From contig NZ_LQPW01000054.1 in the NCBI RefSeq assembly GCF_002116635.1, positions 1 through 64,000 of the forward strand: a stretch of DNA of 64,000 nt, read 5' to 3'. Position numbers and translations under genes: made by a program. Numbering within the stretch: position 1 is the first letter of the stretch; each line of letters opens with the position of its first letter. Below the pieces are notes generated by a model. That model did not search any database. It was not told the DNA's origin and saw only the letters and a list, made by a program, of their open reading frames with translations. Positions 38,105 to 47,128 of this stretch are shown one piece after another. This stretch comes from Mycobacterium szulgai (GTDB lineage: Bacteria; Actinomycetota; Actinomycetes; Mycobacteriales; Mycobacteriaceae).

Positions 38105-38128
38105 ATAGATACTATTGTGTATAGATAC
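38105..38128. promoter_or_regulatory. Direct repeats in AT-rich promoter of the peptide cluster
   Basis: ATAGATAC occurs at 38105-38112 and again at 38121-38128, 16 bp apart, within an AT-rich patch unusual for this genome. On the minus strand TATACA (38122-38117) could serve as a -10 box for the peptide transcript. The repeats may be an activator or repressor site. No other gene would use a promoter here on this strand. Confidence 0.45.
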
Positions 38129-38209
38129 GAAAAACTGTGACTATTCTGTGGTGCCGGTCAGTCTAAAAGCGCTAAGCGCATAATGAGTCCGATATTTAGA
38201 GATCGGAAT

Positions 38210-40237
38210 TCAAAGAGTCAGCGCGGTCGCGAGTTCGGCCGTGCTGGTCACCGGGAGATCGCAAACCCGGCCACGGCACACGTATGCGGCATCGGCACCA
38301 CCCACCCGATCCCGTCCGGCCAGCAGCGGCGACGAATTCACTTGCCCCCCAACGACAATCGCCCCGCCGGGCGCCAGCCGACGCGCCTCGGCCAGCAGCG
38401 TTGACTCCGGGCCGTCACAGGCGACCGCAATCTGCAGCGGTCCGCGCACTGCGGCTTCGGCCACGGCCAGCCAGTGCCCGGCCGAGCGGGGCGCGCGCGC
38501 CAGCAGCACCGCGTGAGTGCGCAGCGTGTACCCAGCCAGTTGCAGATACCGCTCGGCACGGCGGGCGTCGACGACGTGCGCCGCAGTTAGCAGCGCCTCG
38601 GCGAGCAGCGAGGCGCCTGACGGCGTAGCGCCGTCCAGCGGGTCGGCGGGCCGCAGCATCAACTGTTCGGCGTCGTCGGCGGTGTCGAACCAGCGGCCGG
38701 GGCGGTGCGGGTCACCGAAGTGCTTGACCGCGGTGTCCAACAGCCCGGTGGCCGCAGTCAGCCAGGCCTGATCGGCGGTCAGCTGGTAGAGCGCCAGCAG
38801 TCCGGTCGCCAGTGCCGCGTGGTCCTCCAGAATGGCCGCGCTCTGGCCAACGACCCCGCCGAGGCTGGCGCGGCGCAACCGGCCGTCGACGATGTGCCGG
38901 TCCAACAGCTTGCCGGCGCAGCGCTGTGCGGCGTGTGCCAACTCGGGTTCGCCCAACGCCACGCTGGCCTCGGCCAGCGCGGTGATCGCCAACCCGTTCC
39001 AGGAGGTGACGATCTTGTCGTCGCGCCCGGGCTGGATCCGGGTGCCCCGGGCCGCGAGCAACTCATTGCGCACCCGTTCCAGACGCGCCGCGTCGTCGGG
39101 ATCGGCCGGAAATTGCAGCACCGACGTCCCGTGTTCGAAGGTGCCGGTTTCGGTAACGCCGAAAACCGTTGCCGCCCAACGTCCGTCATCGAAGCCGAGC
39201 ACCTCGGTCAATTGCGCCGGCGTCCACACGTAGGTCGACCCTTCGCGGCCGTCGGCATCGGCGTCCAGCGACGAGGCGAACACGTCGGCTTCTGCTTTTG
39301 CGCGAAACTCCTCGAGCAGAAACCGCGCCGTCTCGGCGGTGACGCGGCGGGCCAGCGGATCTGCGGTGCGCCGGGCCCAGTGCGCGTAGGCGCGCAGCAG
39401 CAGCGCGTTGTCGTACAGCATCTTCTCGAAATGCGGTACCACCCAAGCCTTGTCGACGCTATACCGGGCAAAGCCACCGGCAAGTTGGTCGTAGATCCCG
39501 CCACGGGCCATGGCGTTGCCGGTGCGTGCGACGGCGTCCAGGGCCGCCTGCGATCCGGTGCGTTCATAGTGGCGCAGCAGTGCCTCCAGCAGGGCCGACG
39601 GCGGGAACTTCGGCTCGGAACCGGCCCGCGCGCCGAAGCCGCCGTAGCTGGTGTCCTCATCGCCCAGCACGGTTGCGACGGCGTGGTCACACAGCCCCGG
39701 TGCCACGTCCGCACCGCCCTCGGGCAGCCCGGATCCCATCGAGCGCAGCTCCCCCGCGATATGGTCGGATGCCTCCTCGACCTCACCGCGGCGCTGTCGC
39801 CAAGTCTCCGATATCACCGAAAGTAATTGCAGGAAGCTGTCTTTCGGGTAGTACGTACCGCAGTAGAAGGGCCTGCCGTCGGGAGTCAGGAAGCATGTCA
39901 TCGGCCAGCCGCCCTGCCCGGTCAGCGCGACAGTGGCATTCATGTAGACCGAGTCGATGTCCGGCCGTTCCTCGCGGTCGACTTTGATGCAGACGAAGTC
40001 GGCGTTCATCGCCGCGGCCACCTCGTCGTCCTCGAACGATTCGTGCGCCATGACATGGCACCAGTGGCAGGCCGCGTAGCCCACGGACAGCAGGATCGGC
40101 ACATCGCGGGCGACCGCGTCGGCAAGCGCCTGCGGCGTCCACTGCTGCCAGTGCACCGGGTTGTCAGCATGCTGGCGCAGATACGGGCTGGTGGCCAGTG
40201 TGAGCGTGTTGGTCCCGGACGGATCAGTCGGGTTCAT
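38210..40237 (-). CDS. Thioredoxin domain-containing protein (DUF255/YyaL family, Rv1084-like)
   Basis: The product has 675 residues from the ATG at 40237. The N-terminal DUF255 thioredoxin-like domain has SPYLRQHADNPVHWQQW, SVGYAACHWCHVMAHESFED (CxxC-type site) and TGQGGWPMTCFLTPDG. The C-terminal part is an (alpha/alpha)6 barrel-like region with PHFEKMLYDNALL and TSWNGLAI. The family (relatives of SSP411/SPATA20) has no settled function. Its start overlaps the preceding gene by 14 bp. The peptide cluster begins after its stop. Confidence 0.88.
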   Translation of the reverse strand: MNPTDPSGTNTLTLATSPYLRQHADNPVHWQQWTPQALADAVARDVPILLSVGYAACHWCHVMAHESFEDDEVAAAMNADFVCIKVDREERPDIDSVYMNATVALTGQGGWPMTCFLTPDGRPFYCGTYYPKDSFLQLLSVISETWRQRRGEVEEASDHIAGELRSMGSGLPEGGADVAPGLCDHAVATVLGDEDTSYGGFGARAGSEPKFPPSALLEALLRHYERTGSQAALDAVARTGNAMARGGIYDQLAGGFARYSVDKAWVVPHFEKMLYDNALLLRAYAHWARRTADPLARRVTAETARFLLEEFRAKAEADVFASSLDADADGREGSTYVWTPAQLTEVLGFDDGRWAATVFGVTETGTFEHGTSVLQFPADPDDAARLERVRNELLAARGTRIQPGRDDKIVTSWNGLAITALAEASVALGEPELAHAAQRCAGKLLDRHIVDGRLRRASLGGVVGQSAAILEDHAALATGLLALYQLTADQAWLTAATGLLDTAVKHFGDPHRPGRWFDTADDAEQLMLRPADPLDGATPSGASLLAEALLTAAHVVDARRAERYLQLAGYTLRTHAVLLARAPRSAGHWLAVAEAAVRGPLQIAVACDGPESTLLAEARRLAPGGAIVVGGQVNSSPLLAGRDRVGGADAAYVCRGRVCDLPVTSTAELATALTL

Positions 40238-40517
40238 GAGCGCGACCCGGTGGCGGGGTGGATCCATTGCGCTCAGGATCTGGAACCTCCCCGTCGACCG
40301 CATCGGTTCCCTCGTCGGCGGCCTGATCCGGCTCGGGGTGCTGGCGGTCGAATGACTCGGGGACCTTTTTGAGTTGCCGGTTCATCGACCGCAGCAGGAA
40401 CAACGTCGCAATCACCAGCAGCACCACGACGAGTAGCCCGATCGGGCTGGCCTTGCCGAAATCCGGACCGTTGTTGTGCGGACCCTCAGCAATCACGCTG
40501 AGCAAAAGGTGGGTCAT
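40224..40517 (-). CDS. Single-pass membrane protein (Rv1083-like)
   Basis: The product has 97 residues. It has a short N-terminus, one transmembrane helix ([19 protein letters not shown]) and a basic-then-acidic cytoplasmic tail ([13 protein letters not shown] and a Pro/Glu-rich end). The ATG at 40517 overlaps the mca stop (ATGA), and its own stop lies inside the start of the thioredoxin-domain gene. The gene trio is conserved in mycobacteria. Function is unknown. Confidence 0.8.
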   Translation of the reverse strand: MTHLLLSVIAEGPHNNGPDFGKASPIGLLVVVLLVIATLFLLRSMNRQLKKVPESFDRQHPEPDQAADEGTDAVDGEVPDPERNGSTPPPGRAHEPD

Positions 40518-41386
40518 TCGCCCGGCTCGATCCCGGCGAACAGTTCAGCCTCGGGCAGTTTGATCGGGACGCGCGAGCGGGCCAGCTCGAATTCCTCGGT
40601 CGGCCACAGCTCCTCCTGCCAGGACAGCGGCGCGGCGAAGAACTCGGCATTCGGGTCGATCTGAGTGGCGTGGGCGCGCAGGGCATCGTCGCGACGGCCG
40701 AAGTAGGCCGCGCACTCCACGCGCGTCGTCACGCGCGTTGCATAGGGGTCGTGCTGGGGAAGCCAGTGCTCCAGCCATTTCCCGAACGGGCCTTCCTGGC
40801 CGCGCTTGATGAACTCGTTCTGCAGCAATTGCATCCGTTCCCGCAGGAAGCCGTGGACGTAGTACAACTTGGACACCGTCCACGGTTCGCCTGCGTCGGG
40901 AAACAGGCGGTAGTCGCCGGCCCCCTCGTAGGCGCCGACGGACACCTGGTGGCAGCGAATGTGGTCGGGGTGCGGGTAGCCGCCGTGCTCGTCGTAGGTG
41001 ATCATCACATGCGGCCGGAACTCGCGGACCGCCCGCACCAGAGCTTCGGTGGACTCCTCCAACGGCACCAGCGCGAAGCAACCGTCGGGCAGCGGAGGCG
41101 GTGGGTCGCCCTTGGGCAGGCCGGAGTCGATGAAGCCCAGCCAGCTGTGCTCGACACCGAGGATCTCCGCCGCTCTGGCCATCTCGTCGCGCCGGATCTC
41201 GTGGATGTGTCCATGCACGTCGGGCAGATCCATCGCCGGGTTGAGAATTTCGCCGCGCTCGCCGCCGGTCAGGGTCACCACCTGCACGCGATGGCCCTCA
41301 TCGGCATAACGGGCCAGGGTCGCCGCACCCTTGCTGGACTCGTCGTCAGGGTGGGCGTGCACCGCCATCAACCGCAGTTCGCTCAC
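40514..41386 (-). CDS. mca: Mycothiol S-conjugate amidase
   Basis: The product has 290 residues from a GTG at 41386. It is a LmbE/PIG-L-type zinc amidase. The [16 protein letters not shown] motif supplies His12 and Asp15 as metal ligands, and HPDHIRCH supplies the third His. Mca cleaves mycothiol S-conjugates to release mercapturic acids, so it detoxifies electrophiles and antibiotics. It is the ortholog of Rv1082 and heads an operon with the two following genes. Confidence 0.95.
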   Translation of the reverse strand: MSELRLMAVHAHPDDESSKGAATLARYADEGHRVQVVTLTGGERGEILNPAMDLPDVHGHIHEIRRDEMARAAEILGVEHSWLGFIDSGLPKGDPPPPLPDGCFALVPLEESTEALVRAVREFRPHVMITYDEHGGYPHPDHIRCHQVSVGAYEGAGDYRLFPDAGEPWTVSKLYYVHGFLRERMQLLQNEFIKRGQEGPFGKWLEHWLPQHDPYATRVTTRVECAAYFGRRDDALRAHATQIDPNAEFFAAPLSWQEELWPTEEFELARSRVPIKLPEAELFAGIEPGE

Positions 41387-41475
41387 GTGCCCCCTGTCTG
41401 TCCGGTGGTCGCCCCCAGTCTGTGCATGCCCCCCCTATAATTCCAGTTCCCCCAGACCTCACAACTAACCAGGGC

Positions 41476-41922
41476 ATGACAGCAGGCGTGACACAACCTC
41501 CCATAGAGCGTCCGGAAGCCCGCTACGGCAGGGCGCGACTGTCCGGCAAGACGCGGCGCCGGGTCGCCATCGGGCTCGCGGTTCTGGTCGTGGTGGCCGG
41601 AATTGCGATCGCCGTCGTCGGCTATCACCGGATCGGCACCAGCCCCGTCAGCGGCTCGCTGGCCGGCTACCAGATCATCGACGGCGAGACGGCGTCGGTG
41701 ACGATCACCGTGACGCGTGCCGACCCGTCCCGTCCGGTGCACTGCATCGTGCGGGTCCGGGCCAAGGACGGCAGCGAGACCGGCCGGCGCGAGCTGCTGG
41801 TTCCACCGTCGGGACAGGCGACGGTGCAAGTGACGACAACGCTCAAGTCCTCGCAACCGCCGGTGCTGGCTGACGTATATGGCTGCGGCACAGACGTACC
41901 CGCTTATTTGCGTTCATCTTGA
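41476..41922 (+). CDS. DUF4307 single-pass membrane protein (Rv1081c-like)
   Basis: The product has 148 residues from the ATG at 41476. A basic cytoplasmic N-terminus (RPEARYGRARLSGKTRRR) is followed by one membrane helix (VAIGLAVLVVVAGIAIAVVGY). The extracellular beta-rich domain carries SVTITVTRADPSRPVHCIVRV and VYGCGTDVPAY with two Cys. It is a DUF4307 protein, conserved between mca and greA in actinobacteria. Function is unknown. It is divergent from mca. Confidence 0.82.
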   Translation: MTAGVTQPPIERPEARYGRARLSGKTRRRVAIGLAVLVVVAGIAIAVVGYHRIGTSPVSGSLAGYQIIDGETASVTITVTRADPSRPVHCIVRVRAKDGSETGRRELLVPPSGQATVQVTTTLKSSQPPVLADVYGCGTDVPAYLRSS

Positions 41923-41993
41923 CCGCCTAAAAACGCGCCAACTGCAAATATGTCAGTCATCCATCGTTTGCGCAGTGGTAACATAGGTGAATG

Positions 41994-42015
41994 CACGGTC
42001 CTGACCGGGACCGTG
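41994..42015 (+). other. Hairpin in greA 5' leader
   Basis: CACGGTCC (41994-42001) and GGACCGTG (42008-42015) form a perfect 8-bp stem around a 6-nt loop, about 130 bp upstream of the greA start. An upstream -10-like TAACAT at about 41979-41984 would put it near the 5' end of the transcript. It may stabilise or regulate the mRNA. Confidence 0.45.
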
Positions 42016-42144
42016 TATTGCTGCATTAATGGCCGTGAGAAGAACGGAGTGGCAGCACCCGGGGTGGGGACCCGAAACACCCGCGGAGGCGGGATCAAAA
42101 ACTTGCGCGAATACGCGAAACCGAGACACAAGGAGCACGACGAG

Positions 42145-42639
42145 ATGACGGATACTCAGGTGACCTGGTTGACCCAGGAGTCACATGACCGACTCAAGGC
42201 GGAGCTCGACCAGCTGATCGCGAATCGTCCCGTCATCGCCGCGGAGATCAACGACCGGCGCGAGGAGGGCGACCTCCGCGAGAACGGCGGATACCACGCC
42301 GCGCGCGAGGAGCAGGGTCAGCAGGAGGCCCGCATCCGCCAGCTGCAGGACCTGCTCAACAACGCCAAGGTCGGCGAGGCGCCCAAGCAGTCCGGTGTCG
42401 CGCTGCCCGGCTCGGTGGTGAAGGTCTACTACAACGGCGACAAGTCGGACAGCGAAACGTTCCTCATCGCCACCCGCCAGGAGGGCGTCAACGACGGCAA
42501 GCTCGAGGTCTACTCGCCGAACTCACCGCTGGGCGGCGCCCTGATCGACGCCAAGGTCGGCGAGACCCGCAGCTACACCGTGCCCAACGGCAACACCGTC
42601 AAGGTCACGCTGGTCAGCGCGGAGCCGTACCACTCCTAA
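42145..42639 (+). CDS. greA: Transcription elongation factor GreA
   Basis: The product has 164 residues from the ATG at 42145 with AAGGAGC upstream, the same length as Rv1080c. The N-terminal coiled coil carries the acidic tip in [23 protein letters not shown]. The C-terminal FKBP-like domain includes [23 protein letters not shown]. It stimulates RNA cleavage by backtracked polymerase. A frame open from 41950 is continuous with it but lacks conservation, so the later start is chosen. It is convergent with metB. Confidence 0.95.
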   Translation: MTDTQVTWLTQESHDRLKAELDQLIANRPVIAAEINDRREEGDLRENGGYHAAREEQGQQEARIRQLQDLLNNAKVGEAPKQSGVALPGSVVKVYYNGDKSDSETFLIATRQEGVNDGKLEVYSPNSPLGGALIDAKVGETRSYTVPNGNTVKVTLVSAEPYHS

Positions 42640-42711
42640 TCCCCTGCGCCGAATCTGAATCCCACGACGGCGCGACGGCGTGTCGCGTCGTGCCGTTCAC
42701 GGTCGGCGGCC

Positions 42712-43881
42712 TTAGCCGAGCGCCTGCTCGAGATCGGCGAGCAGATCTGCGACGTCCTCGATGCCGACCGAGAGCCGCACCAGATCGTCAGGCACCTCTA
42801 GTTGCGAACCGGCCGTCGACGCATGCGTCATGGCGCTGGGATGCTCGATCAGCGACTCGACCCCGCCCAGCGACTCGGCCAGGATGAAAACCTCGGTCGT
42901 CGCACACAGCTTTTGGGCGGCCTGTCGCCCGCCGCGCATCCGGACCGACACCATGCCACCGAAGCCACGCATCTGCCGCGCGGCAACCTGATGGCCGGGA
43001 TGAGTCGGCAGACCGGGATACAGCACCGTGTTCACCGCCGCATGTTCGGCCAGGAATTCGGCTACCGCAGCAGCGTTTTCGCTGTGCCGCTGCATCCGCA
43101 CCACCAATGTCTTCAAGCCCCGCATGGTCAGGTACGCGTCGAACGGGCCGGGCACTGCGCCGGCCCCGTTCTGCAGGAACGCGAAGGCTTGATCGAGTTC
43201 TTCGTCGTTGGTGACCAATGCACCGCCCACCACATCGGAGTGGCCGCCGATGTACTTGGTGGTCGAGTGCAGCACGATATCGGCGCCCAGCGTCAACGGC
43301 TGTTGTAGTGCCGGTGAAGCAAAGGTGTTGTCCACCAACACTTTTGCCGATTTTTCAGCACCCAGCTGCGCAAGTGCGCCGATGTCGGCGATCGACAGCA
43401 GCGGGTTGGTCGGCGTCTCCACCCAGATCAGCCTGGTGCGCGGGGTGATCGCGGCGCGCACCGCGTCCACATCGGCCAGCCGCACCGGCGTGTATGCGAC
43501 ACCCCATTGGGTGAACACCTTGTCGATCAAGCGGAACGTGCCGCCGTACGCGTCGTCGGGAATGACCACATGATCTCCGGGCCGCAGGATGGCTCGCAGG
43601 GCACAGTCGGTGGCGGCCATCCCGGAACTGAACGCACGCCCGAAGGTTCCCTCTTCCACCGCTGCCAGCGTGGCTTCCAATGCGGCCCGGGTCGGATTGC
43701 CGGTGCGCGCGTACTCGAAGCCGCCGCGCAGACCCCCGACACCGTCCTGCGCAAAGGTACTGCTGGCGTAGATCGGGGCGTTGACGGCACCCGTAGCCGG
43801 GTCCGGGCGATAGCCCGCGTGAATGGCTCGGGTGGCCAGGCCCGAAATTGCGTGGTGTCCCTTGCGGTCTGACGCGCTCAT
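42712..43881 (-). CDS. metB: Cystathionine gamma-synthase
   Basis: The product has 389 residues from the ATG at 43881. It is a PLP-dependent trans-sulfuration enzyme of the Cys/Met metabolism family. The PLP lysine is in LHSTTKYIGGHSDVVGG; other motifs are YARTGNPTRAALE, AFSSGMAATDCAL and WVETPTNPLL. It joins an acylated homoserine with cysteine to give cystathionine. It is the ortholog of Rv1079. A GC-rich hairpin separates it from pra. cbs lies nearby on the same strand. Confidence 0.94.
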   Translation of the reverse strand: MSASDRKGHHAISGLATRAIHAGYRPDPATGAVNAPIYASSTFAQDGVGGLRGGFEYARTGNPTRAALEATLAAVEEGTFGRAFSSGMAATDCALRAILRPGDHVVIPDDAYGGTFRLIDKVFTQWGVAYTPVRLADVDAVRAAITPRTRLIWVETPTNPLLSIADIGALAQLGAEKSAKVLVDNTFASPALQQPLTLGADIVLHSTTKYIGGHSDVVGGALVTNDEELDQAFAFLQNGAGAVPGPFDAYLTMRGLKTLVVRMQRHSENAAAVAEFLAEHAAVNTVLYPGLPTHPGHQVAARQMRGFGGMVSVRMRGGRQAAQKLCATTEVFILAESLGGVESLIEHPSAMTHASTAGSQLEVPDDLVRLSVGIEDVADLLADLEQALG

Positions 43882-43902
43882 CGACGACCAGCCTAATAGC
43901 GA

Positions 43903-43938
43903 ATGCACCCTGGCCGCCGATCGGCGACCAGGGTGCAT
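43903..43938 (-). terminator. Long GC-rich hairpin between pra and metB
   Basis: ATGCACCCTGG (43903-43913) pairs with CCAGGGTGCAT (43928-43938). Inside lies a second perfect palindrome, CGCCGATCGGCG (43915-43926), so the whole can fold into a nearly continuous 17-bp stem. It starts 15 nt after the pra stop. It is either a T-less terminator of the pra transcript or a control element ahead of metB. Confidence 0.65.
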
Positions 43939-43953
43939 CCCGGCGTTTGCGTG

Positions 43954-44525
43954 CTAAAGCGGCAAGCAGACCGTCGTCATGATCTTGTCGGCCAGCGTCT
44001 GGCGCTTGGCGTCCCACAGCGGCCACAGGAAACCGACGTAGCAGATGATCGCGTCGACGAAGTGGGCCAGCTGCCGGACCACGGACATTCCGAAGCCCAG
44101 GGGCTGTCCGGTGGTTTCACTGACCACCTTGAACTTCAGGATCGACTTGCCGATGCTCGATCCCGTGGTGCCCTGCCGATAGCCGTAGTTCCAGATCCAG
44201 TAGGCCAGGATCGCCAGCGATGCCAGCCCTTGGGCCAGCACACCGATGATCGAGTCCTGCGAATAGCAGTACTGGGCTACGTCGTACTGGTTCACGCTGG
44301 TTACGCACTGCTGCTGCTGGGTGACCATTGCGATCACCCACGCGATGCCGTAGACGACGACCACCGGCGCATAGTCGATGGCGAACGCGAGTACCCGGGT
44401 GATCCACGGGGTATAAGAGTCCGCCGGCAGTTCGCGGATCGCCGGTCCGGGCGGAGGCGGGGCATACCCGCCGGCCGACGGCGGCGGCGGCGGGTAGCCC
44501 CGCCGGGCGGCGGCTGATCGGTCAT
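43954..44525 (-). pseudogene. pra: Proline-rich antigen homolog (RDD domain) with frameshift
   Basis: The RDD membrane domain is intact: ITRVLAFAIDYAPVVVVYGIAWVIAMV through KSILKFKVVSETTGQPLGFGMSVVRQLAHFVDAIICYVGFLWPLWDAKRQTLADK (in part). It matches the C-terminus of M. tuberculosis Pra (Rv1078). The start MTDQPPPGG at 44525 is in another frame: the proline-rich segment (YPPPPPSAGGYAPPPPGPA) is read only after a shift at the CCCC run 44498-44501. A single indel in that GC-rich run breaks the gene. The proline-rich part is also much shorter than usual. An assembly error is quite possible. Confidence 0.75.
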
Positions 44526-44606
44526 GCGCAACCTTCCAACTCAGGAATAGCTGATCTAGGCCGAATCACCGTACCTGAGATCGGGGGTTGGGCAGCGGAG
44601 TGTCGG

Positions 44607-46001
44607 CTAGCGTCGCTGCGTTCCTTCCGACAAGAAGCCCAACAAGTCGTACCGGGTAATCACCCCGACCGGTTTGCCTTCCTCGACCACCATCAACGCG
44701 TCCCAGTCACGCAGCGCTTTGCCGGCGGCACCGACCAACTCGCCGGCGCCGATCATCCGCAGCGGTGGACTCATGTGCGCGGACACCGCGTCGGCCAAGT
44801 TGGCGCGCCCCTCGAAGACGGCCGAGAGCAGTTCGCGTTCCGAGACGCTGCCGGCCACCTCGCCCGCCATCACCGGTGGCTCGGCGCCGACGACCGGCAT
44901 CTGGGAGACCCCGTATTCGCGCAGGATCCCGATGGCGTCGCGCACGGTCTCTGACGGATGGGTGTGCACCAGGTCGGGCAGCTTTCCGGACTTGCGGCGC
45001 AATACATCGCCGACCGTGGGCTGCGCGGTGGAGCCGTCGAGCCGGCTGCGCAGGAATCCGTACGAGGACATCCACGCGTCGTTGAAGATCTTGGACATGT
45101 AGCCGCGGCCGCCGTCCGGGAGCAACACCACGATCAGCGCCTCCGGTCCCGCTTCTTCGGCGACTTTGAGGGCGGCCACCACCGCCATGCCGCACGACCC
45201 GCCGACCAGCATGGCTTCCTCACGCGCCAGCCTTCTGGTCATGTCGAAGGAGTCTGAATCGGACACCGCGATGATCTGGTCGGGCACCGACGGGTCGTAG
45301 GCCGCGGGCCAGAAGTCTTCACCGACGCCCTCGACCAGATAGGGCCGGCCGGTGCCACCCGAATACACCGATCCCTCCGGGTCGGCGCCGACAACTTGCA
45401 CCTTCCCACCGGATACCTCTTTGAGGTAGCGGCCCGCGCCGGTGATCGTGCCGCCGGTGCCGATGCCGGCGACGAAATGGGTGACCTTGCCGTCGGTGTC
45501 GGCCCATATCTCCGGGCCGGTGGTGGCGTAGTGGCTGGCCGGTCCCTGCGGGTTGGCGTACTGGTCGGGTTTCCAGGCGCCGTCGATTTCGCGGACCAAC
45601 CGATCGGACACGCTGTAGTAGCTGTCCGGGTCGTCGGGCGGCACCGCAGTCGGGCATACGACTACCTCGGCGCCATAGGCGCGCAACACATTTCGCTTGT
45701 CCTCACTGACCTTGTCCGGGCAGACGAACACACACTTGTACCCGCGGTGCTGTGCGACCAGGGCCAGCCCGACGCCGGTGTTGCCCGAAGTGGGTTCGAC
45801 GATGGTGCCGCCGGGCTTCAGCTGGCCGCTGGCCTCGGCGGCGTCGATCATCTTCACCGCGATCCGGTCCTTGGAACTGCCGCCGGGGTTGAGATATTCG
45901 ACCTTGACCGCCACGATGCCGGCCCGCTCGGGCACGACGGAGTTCAGTCGAACCAGTGGAGTACCGCCGATGAGGTCACTGATGTGCTGCGCAATCCGCA
46001 T
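44607..46001 (-). CDS. cbs: Cystathionine beta-synthase
   Basis: The product has 464 residues, the same length as Rv1077. The PLP domain has the Schiff-base lysine in NPGGSSKDRIAVKM and the phosphate-binding PTSGNTGVGLA; GIGTGGTITGAGRYLKE is also present. The C-terminal 120 or so residues form two CBS domains (DLVHTHPSETVRDAIGILREYGVSQMPVV and the final segment). It condenses serine and homocysteine to cystathionine, the reverse trans-sulfuration route. No haem-binding N-terminus is present. Confidence 0.94.
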   Translation of the reverse strand: MRIAQHISDLIGGTPLVRLNSVVPERAGIVAVKVEYLNPGGSSKDRIAVKMIDAAEASGQLKPGGTIVEPTSGNTGVGLALVAQHRGYKCVFVCPDKVSEDKRNVLRAYGAEVVVCPTAVPPDDPDSYYSVSDRLVREIDGAWKPDQYANPQGPASHYATTGPEIWADTDGKVTHFVAGIGTGGTITGAGRYLKEVSGGKVQVVGADPEGSVYSGGTGRPYLVEGVGEDFWPAAYDPSVPDQIIAVSDSDSFDMTRRLAREEAMLVGGSCGMAVVAALKVAEEAGPEALIVVLLPDGGRGYMSKIFNDAWMSSYGFLRSRLDGSTAQPTVGDVLRRKSGKLPDLVHTHPSETVRDAIGILREYGVSQMPVVGAEPPVMAGEVAGSVSERELLSAVFEGRANLADAVSAHMSPPLRMIGAGELVGAAGKALRDWDALMVVEEGKPVGVITRYDLLGFLSEGTQRR

Positions 46002-46060
46002 GCGCCTATGGTGTCAGGCGATTTCGGACCCCGCACACCCGCGTGCGGGCCAATCGCGGC

Positions 46061-47128
46061 TCAGCCAGTCGCTTCCCGGATGTACTCCCCGATCTGGCGC
46101 AGCGAGCGCACCGCCTCGGGCACCATCGGCCCGACGACCTGAAAGTCGTGCACTTGTCCCGGCCAGATACGCACCTCGGCCGGAACCCCGGCGGCCGCGA
46201 GTCTGGCCGCGGCCAGCTGTGCGTCGTGCAGCAACACCTCCGACCCCGAGACGTGGATCAGCGTCCGCGGCAGGCCCGGCTCGATGTGCTCCAGGGGCTC
46301 GTAGACCTCCTCGGGCTTGCCGTCGGTTTTGTTCTTGGCGGCCGCGCTAGCAACTAATGCGCCGAGCGCATCGAAGGCTCGCGCGGGGAACATCGCGTCG
46401 GTCTTGATGTTGGGATGCGATTGCTTGGCTTCCTTTGCTAGCTGCAGCAGTGGCGAGATCGCTACAAGAGCCGCGAGCTCCTCACCTTCGCGCTGTAGCC
46501 GCTGCGCAAGCGCGAGCGCCAGATACCCGCCGGCCGAATCGCCGGCCAGCACGATCTGCTCCGGTTCGTAGCCCAACAGCCGCAGCCACCCGTAGCCGTC
46601 GTGGCAGTCGTCGAGCGCCATCCCGATCGAATGCTTGGGCATCAGCCGATAATTGACCACGAGGATGGGCGAATCAGCAAACTTCGATAGCAATTCGACC
46701 AGGCGGCCGTGGGAGTTTGCCCCACACGTGAGAAAGGCACCGCCGTGCAGATAGAGGATCACCCGGCGGGTGCCGTCGGCGGGCAGCACACCCGGCGCGC
46801 GAACCAGCTGAGCCGACGCATTTGGCAAGCTCACCTCGGCTCGAACCGTGGTTGACGCCGGAAGCAGGGCGCGCGCCGCATGGTCGATGAGCCCCCACGG
46901 GTAGGGCAGGTGCGGGGCGTGGCTGCCAATCGCCAGAATCGGCCGGATGGTCAGCCGCGACGCCAACGTAGCTAACCGCGCAGCAACGCTCGGCCCAGAC
47001 TCGACGACCTCGACCGGAGCGCCGTCGCTGATGGCAAATCTACGTGCCTCGAGTCTACGTGCCTTCAGCAACTCGCGCGGGCGAATAGCATCTCTCGGCG
47101 AACCGGATACCTTGCTAGGTGCAGTCAT
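46061..47128 (-). CDS. lipU: Hormone-sensitive-lipase-family esterase LipU
   Basis: The product has 355 residues from the ATG at 47128. The alpha/beta hydrolase core carries the oxyanion motif LYLHGGAFLTCG, the nucleophile elbow LAGDSAGGYLAL, and the Asp/His region SGSEVLLHDA and GQVHDFQ. It belongs to the group IV (HSL) lipases. The N-terminal 60 residues extend beyond the M. tuberculosis LipU annotation as I recall it, and a later start is possible. It is divergent from the GDSL esterase gene. Confidence 0.9.
   Translation of the reverse strand: MTAPSKVSGSPRDAIRPRELLKARRLEARRFAISDGAPVEVVESGPSVAARLATLASRLTIRPILAIGSHAPHLPYPWGLIDHAARALLPASTTVRAEVSLPNASAQLVRAPGVLPADGTRRVILYLHGGAFLTCGANSHGRLVELLSKFADSPILVVNYRLMPKHSIGMALDDCHDGYGWLRLLGYEPEQIVLAGDSAGGYLALALAQRLQREGEELAALVAISPLLQLAKEAKQSHPNIKTDAMFPARAFDALGALVASAAAKNKTDGKPEEVYEPLEHIEPGLPRTLIHVSGSEVLLHDAQLAAARLAAAGVPAEVRIWPGQVHDFQVVGPMVPEAVRSLRQIGEYIREATG

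Noticed and set aside
41950-42144. 65-codon in-frame extension of greA
   Set aside because: GreA length and ribosome site fit the ATG at 42145; the upstream part overlaps a hairpin and is not GreA-like.
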